Below, one piece after another: positions 1 to 5,096 of a stretch of DNA of 6,271 nucleotides (its first letter is position 1; each line of letters begins with the position of its first letter). This DNA is from Acidobacteriota bacterium. Lineage in GTDB: Bacteria > Acidobacteriota > Terriglobia > Acidiferrales > UBA7541. The translations under genes were made by a program, and so were the position numbers. Where the stretch lies: positions 3,027 to 9,297 of the forward strand of contig PKUY01000435.1 in the NCBI GenBank assembly GCA_003131705.1, read 5' to 3'. The notes below the pieces were generated by a model. The model had not been told where the DNA came from, ran no database searches, and worked only from the letters and a program-made list of their open reading frames with translations.

Positions 1-21
1 CGTTTCATGCCCAGAGCTCAT
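1..21 (-). CDS. 5' end of next cox gene, probably oxidase subunit IV (partial)
   Basis: Only the first seven codons are in the window: MSSGHET. The ATG is at 21..19 and is preceded by GAGGA at 30..26, four bases away, a usable though close ribosome binding site. The gene starts 39 bases after the coxC stop on the same strand, so it is almost certainly in the cox operon. In caa3/bo3-type operons the gene after subunit III is usually the small membrane subunit IV, which often starts with a short polar, histidine-containing stretch, and this start fits. The identification rests on position and seven residues, so the product is inferred; the start itself is better supported. Confidence 0.55.
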
Positions 22-60
22 TTTGTCCTCACGGGTGCGTCTCCCGAATCATCTCCCGCA

Positions 61-657
61 TCATCGGCCCACGATATAGACCGTGGTGAAAACGATCACC
101 CACACTGCGTCAACAAAATGCCAGTAGAGCGCGAGTACCTCACACCGCTCGGAGTGCTCGCGTTTCACCTTGCCCAGCAAGGCCAGAATCATCACGATCG
201 TTAGTCCGATCAGACCTGCAATCACGTGAGACGCATGCAGGCCCACGAGAGCGTAGTAAGTACTGCCGAAAAGATTGGTCTGGATCGTGAAACCTTCCTG
301 ATAAATCAGGTGATGCCATTCCCGCGCTGTTGCCCCGATAAAAATCGCGCCGAGCACGAACGTAATGAACCAAAAGACGCTGAAGCCGACAGTCTTTCCT
401 TTGCGCAGTGCCGCCATCGCCCAGTGAATCGTCAGGCTGCTCGAAAGCAAACAGATCGTACTCAAAATCGGGACGTGCAGTATCTCGCGGGGCGTCGGAC
501 CACTTAAGCTCTTGCCGATGTAAAAAACGTAGGCGGCTACGAAAATCGTGAAAATCGCAGATTCCGCCACGATCAGGCAATACATTCCCACGCGACCGCG
601 AGACGGAATATGCCATGGCGCATCAGTCACCGCTATGCTTTCACCTCGCACACTCAT
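61..657 (-). CDS. coxC: Cytochrome c oxidase subunit III, short five-helix form
   Basis: Integral membrane subunit of the heme-copper oxidase, which stabilises subunit I and its proton uptake. The 198-residue product has five hydrophobic segments at about 24-48, 58-83, 89-114, 132-162 and 174-197. This matches the short subunit III of Bacillus-type caa3 and of bo3 oxidases; mitochondrial-type subunit III has seven helices and about 260 residues. Family landmarks are Glu32 in the first helix (AES), the GLHASHVIAG motif (His141, His144) and YWHFVD at 178-183. It begins 28 bases after the coxA stop. The nearest purine-rich sequence (GAGAGGG, 675..669) is 11 bases from the ATG, rather far, so a slightly internal start cannot be excluded. 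Family assignment is secure. Confidence 0.93.
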   Translation of the reverse strand: MSVRGESIAVTDAPWHIPSRGRVGMYCLIVAESAIFTIFVAAYVFYIGKSLSGPTPREILHVPILSTICLLSSSLTIHWAMAALRKGKTVGFSVFWFITFVLGAIFIGATAREWHHLIYQEGFTIQTNLFGSTYYALVGLHASHVIAGLIGLTIVMILALLGKVKREHSERCEVLALYWHFVDAVWVIVFTTVYIVGR

Positions 658-685
658 CGGTGTTTTTACCCTCTCTCAACGATCT

Positions 686-2347
686 TCATTCGTACTTCCA
701 ATCCGGATCATCGGGATGCTTGATGTCCCAAAGCGGACGGCGGCTCCGCACGGATGGGACCACAGCGAAATTGTAATCGGGTGGCGGGGAGGTGGTGGCC
801 CACTCGAGCGTCCACGCATCCCAGGGATCGTTTCCGGCCGGAGCGCCTAGGAAGTATGACCTGATCATGTTGTAGACGAAGATCAGAATCGCAACCGTCT
901 GGAAAATTGCTCCGATCGATGAAATCATGTTCCAGGTTTCCCAGCCGCGTCCGGCCTCGTAGGTATACACACGCCGCGGCATCCCCAGAAGCCCTGGTAT
1001 GTGCATGAAGTCGAAGGTCAGGTGGAAACCGATCACGAAGAGCCAGAAGTGCCACTTGCCTAGGGTTTCGTCCAGCATCCGGCCGGTCATTTTCGGAAAC
1101 CAATAGTAGAACGCGGCGAAAATTGTGAAGAGAATGCCGCCCACAATGATGTAATGAAAATGCGCCACAACAAAGTACGAGTTCCCGAGCTGCCAATCGA
1201 ATGGCGCGGTAGCGAGCATCATGCCGGTCAATCCGCCTATCAGAAACTGAAATAGGAATCCGACAGCAAAGATCATGGGAGTGGCGAAACGAATTTTCCC
1301 GCCCCACATCGTCGCCAGCCAGTTGAAAATCTTGATGCCAGTCGGGACAGCGACCACCATGGTCGTAAGGACGAAAAAGGCGTTCCCATACGAAGGCATA
1401 CCGAAGGTAAACATATGGTGTGCCCACACGCCGAGACTTACGAAGCCGATGCTCACTGTCGCGGCCACCATCGCCGGGTATCCAAACATCGCTTTGCGCG
1501 AAAAGACGTGAATGATCTCTGAGACAAACGCAAAACAGGGAATGATGAGGACGTAGACTTCCGGGTGGCCGAAGATCCAGAAAAAGTGCATCCACATCAC
1601 CACGGAACCGCCCGCTTGAGTGTCGAAGAAATGCGCGCCTAAATAACGGTCAGCGACGAGCATTAACTGGGCTGCGGTCAGCGGGCTAATCGTGACCAGT
1701 ATCAAGCCCCCCATCACCAAATTCATCCACGCAAGTAACGGCATCTTGCTAAGCGTCATGCCTGGACAACGCATGCACAGGATCGTGGCGACGAAATTCA
1801 CCCCTCCTGCGATGCTGCCAACGCCCGCGAGCAGCAAGGACAATGTCCAATAATCGGTGCTGTGGCCGGGCGAGAAGGCAGTCGCAGTCAGCGGTGCGTA
1901 GGCGAACCAACCCACGTCAGGCGCGATACCGGCGTGCAAGACTCCGTCCCCGGCGAAGAAGCTGCCGTAGAGTAGCAAGCCACCGAAAGCTGTCATCCAG
2001 AAGCCGAATGCATTCAGGCGCGGGAAGGCCATGTCTCGTGCGCCGATCATTAGAGGAACTAAGTAATTGCCGAAACCGAAAAGGATTGGCATGGCCACAA
2101 AAAATACGCCCGTGGTGCCATGCATCGTGAACAAGCGGTTGAACACCTGGGGAGAGAGAAAATGGGAATTTGCATGCGCCAACTGGATGCGCATGAGGAT
2201 AGCCTCAATCCCCATGATGACTAAGAAAAGGAGCGCGTAAATGATGTACATGAAGCCGATCTTTTTATGGTCGGCGGTGCCTAGCCACTCGTAGACGACG
2301 GCCAGCGGGCCTTTATGAAGTGTTAGAGGTAGTGCTTCCGAGGCCAT
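686..2347 (-). CDS. coxA: Cytochrome c oxidase subunit I (heme a / heme a3-CuB catalytic subunit)
   Basis: Catalytic subunit that reduces O2 to water and pumps protons across the cytoplasmic membrane. The 553-residue length is normal. Visible ligands: His76 and His398 for heme a, His396 for heme a3, and His261, His310 and His311 for CuB; Tyr265 in GHPEVY is the residue cross-linked to His261 in this family. D-pathway residues Asn94, Asp105, Asn112 and Glu263 and K-pathway Lys339 are present, so this is an A1-type pump. The heme-propionate arginine pair is Arg458-Arg459 (GMPRR). Odd feature: where A-type enzymes usually have His-Asp before the heme ligands (HDTYFVVAHFH), this protein has Gly388-Asn389; these normally bind the non-redox Mg/Mn. 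The start is supported by GGAGAG at 2361..2356, eight bases from the ATG. It lies between coxB and coxC. Confidence 0.98.
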   Translation of the reverse strand: MASEALPLTLHKGPLAVVYEWLGTADHKKIGFMYIIYALLFLVIMGIEAILMRIQLAHANSHFLSPQVFNRLFTMHGTTGVFFVAMPILFGFGNYLVPLMIGARDMAFPRLNAFGFWMTAFGGLLLYGSFFAGDGVLHAGIAPDVGWFAYAPLTATAFSPGHSTDYWTLSLLLAGVGSIAGGVNFVATILCMRCPGMTLSKMPLLAWMNLVMGGLILVTISPLTAAQLMLVADRYLGAHFFDTQAGGSVVMWMHFFWIFGHPEVYVLIIPCFAFVSEIIHVFSRKAMFGYPAMVAATVSIGFVSLGVWAHHMFTFGMPSYGNAFFVLTTMVVAVPTGIKIFNWLATMWGGKIRFATPMIFAVGFLFQFLIGGLTGMMLATAPFDWQLGNSYFVVAHFHYIIVGGILFTIFAAFYYWFPKMTGRMLDETLGKWHFWLFVIGFHLTFDFMHIPGLLGMPRRVYTYEAGRGWETWNMISSIGAIFQTVAILIFVYNMIRSYFLGAPAGNDPWDAWTLEWATTSPPPDYNFAVVPSVRSRRPLWDIKHPDDPDWKYE

Positions 2348-2422
2348 GATCTTTTCTCTCCAGCACTTTCGTTCGCGCCAAACTTCATTAACCCGTCAAT
2401 CCCTCGACGTGGCTCGAGTTTC
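2348..2422 (-). other. coxB-coxA intercistronic gap with a small hairpin
   Basis: This 75-base spacer contains an inverted repeat, CTCGA (2403-2407) and TCGAG (2414-2418), with a six-base loop, four bases beyond the coxB stop. No T-run follows it, so it does not look like an intrinsic terminator; it may be an mRNA-stability or processing element, or chance. The coxA ribosome binding site lies at the other end. No convincing promoter was seen. Confidence 0.35.
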
Positions 2423-3526
2423 TTAGTGAAGCGTCTCTAGATAGCCCGCGATCTGATTCAACTCGCTGTCGGTAAGATCTTGAGGCGGCATGAACGAACC
2501 CGGCTTAAAAGTTCCAGAATTGCGGATCCAATGACGCAAGTTCTCGGGCGTATTTAACACCGCGCCGGAAGCCAGCGTGTCCCGGCTCATCAGGTGAGTC
2601 AGATCGGGCCCAATGCGCCCAATGGCCATCACGCCTCGAATGGTATGACAGGCGAAACACGCCTTGGCCACAAAAAGGGCTCTTCCCGCCGCCACGGAGG
2701 GATCTGCGCCCGCCTGCTCTTGTTGATCATGCACCCAGCGGTCGAAATCGTCGTGGCTCTGCACGTACACCCGCAAAAGCATTTTCGCGTGCTGCGTCCC
2801 GCAGTATTGTGCGCACTGGCCCAAGAAAACCCCTGTCTCATGCGGATCGATCCACATGGTATTGGGATGGTTCGGAATCAGATCGGTCTTACCCGCCAGT
2901 CGCGGCACCCAGAAGCTGTGGTCCACGTCTCCGGATAGCAAACTGAGAAAAGTCGGCGTGGGATGATTCGGATCGCTTACTGGCACGTGCAGTTCATTTG
3001 AAACTACAAGGCCAAATTGAGGATAGCGATATTCCCACCAGAACTGATGAGCCACTACCGTTACTTCGATGGTGCCCTCGGGGCGACTTGCGTCTTGCAC
3101 GCGATGAATTACCTGCGCTGTGGTCAGGAAAAGGACCACTACAATCAGGACAGGCAGTACCGTCCAAGCCAGCTCCATTTGGTTGCTGCCATAAATTTGC
3201 GCGGGCTCTGAGCTGTCTTCCTTTCTTTCCCGGAACTTTACAACCGCGTAGGCGAGTAGACTAAAAACGACTACAAAGATTGCGCCCAGAATCTCAAGTT
3301 CGAATAAGGATAGGCGGTAGATCGAGTTCGCCGGTGTTGAATCCGGCGCAAAAATATTTGTGGGACTGATTGAATTGCTCTTAACGCTCGCTAGAGCTTT
3401 GGTGACACCGCAGAAGAAGACAAAGACGACTTGCGCGACGCGACGCCACCACGGCGGTTGAAACGTCTTCCGCGTAGTGTTCTCCACGAGGGACACGCGA
3501 CGGGAAGTTAAGACAATGCACCACAT
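2423..3526 (-). CDS. coxB: Cytochrome c oxidase subunit II with fused cytochrome c domain (caa3 type)
   Basis: Electron-entry subunit. Layout of the 367-residue product: signal peptide with basic n-region (WWRR, 26-29), hydrophobic stretch 30-42 and likely cleavage after ALA-47; two membrane helices at about 75-98 and 119-140; the CuA cupredoxin domain (about 150-260); and a C-terminal class I cytochrome c (about 275-367). CuA ligands are His203, Cys238, Cys242, His246, Met249 and the backbone carbonyl of residue 240. Heme c binds at CFACH (290-294), with Met346 in GSFMPP as likely axial ligand. The fused cytochrome makes this caa3. Odd feature: residue 240 is Gln (CAQYC), whereas the family usually has Glu, a Mg/Mn ligand. 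The start is uncertain: no clear ribosome binding site precedes the ATG, and in-frame GTG codons at residues 11 and 14 would also leave the signal peptide intact. Confidence 0.96.
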   Translation of the reverse strand: MWCIVLTSRRVSLVENTTRKTFQPPWWRRVAQVVFVFFCGVTKALASVKSNSISPTNIFAPDSTPANSIYRLSLFELEILGAIFVVVFSLLAYAVVKFRERKEDSSEPAQIYGSNQMELAWTVLPVLIVVVLFLTTAQVIHRVQDASRPEGTIEVTVVAHQFWWEYRYPQFGLVVSNELHVPVSDPNHPTPTFLSLLSGDVDHSFWVPRLAGKTDLIPNHPNTMWIDPHETGVFLGQCAQYCGTQHAKMLLRVYVQSHDDFDRWVHDQQEQAGADPSVAAGRALFVAKACFACHTIRGVMAIGRIGPDLTHLMSRDTLASGAVLNTPENLRHWIRNSGTFKPGSFMPPQDLTDSELNQIAGYLETLH

Positions 3527-3642
3527 TCGTCTGTGACCTGCGTCACGTTGCCTGCGACACTGCCAACAATCAACAACCTTTGCCCGCGCGATAGTTTATT
3601 TTTCAGGCTTTGCAATCGCTCCGTCGAGCCTCGGACATCGAT
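3527..3642 (-). promoter_or_regulatory. ligB-coxB intergenic region, probable cox control region
   Basis: This 116-base gap separates the ligB stop from coxB. It holds an AT-rich patch at about 3591-3606 (minus strand GAAAAATAAACTAT) that could be a -10 region, but no matching -35 hexamer is correctly spaced. It also holds a CRP-like dyad close to the coxB start. A long-loop inverted repeat (AGGCT/AGCCT, minus strand) lies downstream of ligB without a T-run, so no intrinsic terminator was identified and read-through from ligAB into cox is possible. Confidence 0.4.
3532..3547. promoter_or_regulatory. CRP/FNR-family-like dyad upstream of coxB
   Basis: The plus strand reads TGTGACCTGCGTCACG, nine of the ten specified positions of TGTGA-N6-TCACA. 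Read as a dyad it is a perfect GTGAC-N4-GTCAC. Its centre (3539.5) is about 13 bases upstream of the annotated coxB ATG. If that start is right, the site is too close for ordinary activation from -41.5 and would suit repression or a roadblock. If coxB starts at an internal GTG (3496 or 3487), class II spacing puts a weak -10 (TAACTT, 3510..3505) and transcript start near 3498, giving a nearly leaderless message. The regulator is not identified. Confidence 0.45.
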
Positions 3643-4494
3643 TCAAGCCACCGAGTTCTCGAGGACCAAAAGGCCCGTGGCCGTGTTGGATACGGCGATA
3701 TGGTAGCTGCTGTGAATCTTGGTCACCTTTGGATGCAGGACGCCACGCATGGCCAGCCATAGAATAAATTCGGCGCCTTGAGCACCAGCTTGACGAACGA
3801 GCTCGTGGATCGAGTAGCGCGTGAGTACTTCAGGCTCATTCACGATCTTGTCCATGCAGAGCAAATCGAATTTCTTGTTGATGAAGCCGGCCCGTTCTCC
3901 GTCGAGTTGATGCGACATGCCGCCGGTTCCGAGGACCACAACCTTCAGGTCCTTCGGGTAAGACTCGATGGCACGGCCGATCGCTTGCCCGAACTTAAAA
4001 CAACGGAGGGGCGAGGGCAGCGGATGTTGCACCGTGTTGATGCAGACGGGAACCGTCTTAATCCCGCCATAGGAGTTGTTCGGCCAGAACAGCGACATGG
4101 GAACGGTAAAGCCATGATCGACGAACATCTCCTGGCAGGAGGTAATGTCGAATTCGTCGTGGACTAGCGATTCGATGATGTGCCAGGAAAGCTCGGGATC
4201 GCCCTGGAAAGGTGGAATCGTCGGGATGCCCCAACCCTCGTCGGAATTCCGGTACTCGGCGGCGGCGCCGATCGCGAAGGTCGGCAAGTTATCGAGAAAG
4301 AAATTGAGCCCATGGTCGTTGTAGATGACGACAGCCACATCGGGCTTCACCTTCTGCAACCACGTTCTAGCCGGCGGATAGGCGGCAAAGAAGGGTTTCC
4401 AATACGGATCATCCACCAGTTCTTTTTCGCGCGGGACCGCGTTTCCGATGGCCGGAATATGAGATGTGGTGAGTCCACCAATGACTCGTGCCAT
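3643..4494 (-). CDS. ligB: Protocatechuate 4,5-dioxygenase-type extradiol dioxygenase, large (beta) subunit
   Basis: Class III (LigB-type) extradiol dioxygenase that uses non-heme Fe(II) and O2 to open a catechol-type ring next to the hydroxyl pair; cytoplasmic. The 283-residue product keeps the Sphingobium LigB numbering: iron ligands His12 (TSHIP), His61 (NDHG) and Glu242, the catalytic base His195 (GGMSHQ), and the active-site residues Asn59, His127 (DHG) and Ser269 all fall at the expected positions. It should therefore be active. The start is supported by GGAGAG (4506..4501), inside the end of ligA and six bases before the ATG. Only three bases separate the ligA stop from this ATG, consistent with translational coupling. 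The exact substrate (protocatechuate, gallate or another carboxylated or substituted catechol) cannot be read from the sequence, and no other meta-cleavage pathway gene is nearby. Confidence 0.93.
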   Translation of the reverse strand: MARVIGGLTTSHIPAIGNAVPREKELVDDPYWKPFFAAYPPARTWLQKVKPDVAVVIYNDHGLNFFLDNLPTFAIGAAAEYRNSDEGWGIPTIPPFQGDPELSWHIIESLVHDEFDITSCQEMFVDHGFTVPMSLFWPNNSYGGIKTVPVCINTVQHPLPSPLRCFKFGQAIGRAIESYPKDLKVVVLGTGGMSHQLDGERAGFINKKFDLLCMDKIVNEPEVLTRYSIHELVRQAGAQGAEFILWLAMRGVLHPKVTKIHSSYHIAVSNTATGLLVLENSVA

Positions 4495-4497
4495 GAA

Positions 4498-4854
4498 TTA
4501 CTCTCCTTGAGCTTTGAGCATTTCCTTGAAGGCTTCGACTGTCATGCCCGTCTGTTGGGCGCCGATGTCCTGTACCGTGAGACCAAAGATCCCGGCGAAC
4601 TTCGCCAGATAGTAGACGCAGCCACCGGCGTGGATCATAGCAAGCACATTGCGTTCGCGAATCGCTTTGCGCTGCTCGTCGTTGAGGCCGTACTTCCTAC
4701 AGTAAGCATCTTCGTCCTTTACGAACTCCGCGCGGTTCTCGGGCTTGTTGAACGAGTAGCACATTTTATTCAGCGCGTAACCCTTCATGGCTGCGCGGCC
4801 ATCGAACATGTAGGTACCGGGAATCGGCAATTCCACTTCGGTCGGCACGCTCAA
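4498..4854 (-). CDS. ligA: Protocatechuate 4,5-dioxygenase-type small (alpha) subunit
   Basis: Small subunit that caps the LigB active site; in the characterised enzyme it helps form the substrate pocket. The core matches the LigA family: IPGTYMFDGRAAMKGYALN near the N-terminus, KPENRAEF, then NVLAMIHAGGCVYYLAKF, and a C-terminal TGMTVEAFKEM segment. The frame is open to an ATG at 4956, but I place the start at TTG 4854..4852: AAGGAGG (4867..4861) lies exactly six bases upstream, whereas the extra 34 residues are Arg/Cys-rich, unlike the family, and would be encoded by the leader and part of the predicted promoter. The product is then 118 residues, somewhat shorter than the 139 of Sphingobium LigA. 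It ends three bases before ligB, the expected heteromeric partner. Confidence 0.9.
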   Translation of the reverse strand: MSVPTEVELPIPGTYMFDGRAAMKGYALNKMCYSFNKPENRAEFVKDEDAYCRKYGLNDEQRKAIRERNVLAMIHAGGCVYYLAKFAGIFGLTVQDIGAQQTGMTVEAFKEMLKAQGE

Positions 4855-4860
4855 GCTGAA

Positions 4861-4867
4861 CCTCCTT
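4861..4867 (-). promoter_or_regulatory. Strong ribosome binding site deciding the TTG start of ligA
   Basis: The minus strand reads AAGGAGG followed by the six-base spacer TTCAGC and then TTG. This near-perfect anti-16S match at ideal spacing is the strongest ribosome binding site in the window. It fixes the start at the TTG; the upstream ATG would make this sequence part of the coding region. Confidence 0.85.
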
Positions 4868-4902
4868 ATGCGATTTGGCCGTCCGTCACAACAACCCACT
4901 TT

Positions 4903-4931
4903 GTTGCGATCCGCACGCGGCCTGTCGCAAC
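4903..4931 (-). other. Stem-loop in the predicted ligA leader
   Basis: A perfect 7-base inverted repeat, GTTGCGA (4903-4909) and TCGCAAC (4925-4931), encloses a 15-base loop that can itself form a small GC-rich hairpin (CCGC 4911-4914 with GCGG 4917-4920). If transcription starts near 4941, this hairpin is about 10 bases into the mRNA, a position typical of 5' stabilising or regulatory structures. No T-run follows, so it is not an obvious attenuator. Confidence 0.4.
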
Positions 4932-4941
4932 CGGGGCGAAC

Positions 4942-4992
4942 ACAACCTGTATACAACTGGATTGCGGCAGATCGTTGTGATCGAAGTCACAA
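4942..4992 (-). promoter_or_regulatory. Predicted class II CRP-family-dependent promoter for ligAB
   Basis: On the minus strand a -10-like hexamer TATACA (4953..4948, four of six to TATAAT) would give a start at 4941 or 4942. The CRP-like dyad centre at 4983.5 then falls at -41.5 to -42.5, the class II activator position where the regulator overlaps and replaces the -35 element; indeed no recognisable -35 hexamer is present. The predicted leader is about 87 bases. The dyad and its spacing are seen in the sequence; promoter activity and the regulator are inferred. Confidence 0.5.
4975..4992. promoter_or_regulatory. CRP/FNR-family operator (perfect dyad)
   Basis: The sequence TTGTGATCGAAGTCACAA has perfect 6-base arms TTGTGA and TCACAA with a 6-base spacer, matching all ten specified positions of TGTGA-N6-TCACA. 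It lies between the flavin-protein gene and ligA, upstream of the predicted ligAB promoter. CRP and related family members bind such sites. Which member binds here, and whether the signal is cAMP, a redox state or another ligand, cannot be told. Confidence 0.6.
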
Positions 4993-5005
4993 TCGTAAGT
5001 GACCG

Positions 5006-5027
5006 ACAACACTTGCCCTAGAGTTGT
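5006..5027. promoter_or_regulatory. Second dyad upstream of the ligAB promoter
   Basis: A 22-base imperfect palindrome: ACAAC (5006-5010) pairs with GTTGT (5023-5027), and inner CT (5012-5013) with AG (5020-5021), separated by one mismatched pair and a six-base centre. Its centre (5016.5) is 33 bases from that of the CRP-like dyad, about three helical turns, so proteins bound at both would lie on the same DNA face. It could be the operator of a second, substrate-sensing regulator, or chance. Confidence 0.3.
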
Positions 5028-5044
5028 GCCTGGGCATTTGCGCG

Positions 5045-5060
5045 TCGCTTCCGAAAGCGA
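5045..5060 (-). other. Hairpin downstream of the flavin-domain gene
   Basis: A perfect 6-base stem with a 4-base loop: on the minus strand TCGCTT, TCGG, AAGCGA. It begins 36 bases after the stop codon at 5097-5099. There is no T-run after it, so it may be a weak or factor-assisted transcript end or a 3' stabiliser; it is not a clear intrinsic terminator. Confidence 0.35.
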
Positions 5061-5096
5061 TGTGGAGTCACAGGACTGCAGTAGCGAAAGAAAGAC

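Noticed and set aside
22..60. Repeated CGGGAGA words in the coxC-coxD gap (minus strand)
   Set aside because: Two short purine-rich copies in a 39-base spacer are easily explained as ribosome-binding-like sequence or chance.
708..1595. 295-codon minus-strand open frame inside coxA
   Set aside because: It is an out-of-frame, Arg/His-rich translation of the coxA sequence; coxA itself has every expected ligand, so this is a shadow frame.
2326..2388. Small open frame (about 21 codons) overlapping the coxA start
   Set aside because: It is out of frame with coxA, has no ribosome binding site and no recognisable peptide; probably chance.
3595..3630. Possible terminator after ligB (AGGCT/AGCCT inverted repeat)
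   Set aside because: The stem has only five pairs, the loop is long, and A-rich sequence instead of a T-run follows on the transcribed strand.
4855..4956. 34-codon N-terminal extension of ligA from the ATG at 4956
   Set aside because: The extension is Arg/Cys-rich, unlike LigA proteins, would overlap the predicted -10 and leader hairpin, and the TTG at 4854 has a far better ribosome binding site.
4180..4980. 266-codon open frame on the plus strand
   Set aside because: It lies antisense to ligB and ligA, whose catalytic residues and ribosome binding sites are clear. Its translation shows no recognisable domain and it runs through the ligAB promoter, so it is a shadow.
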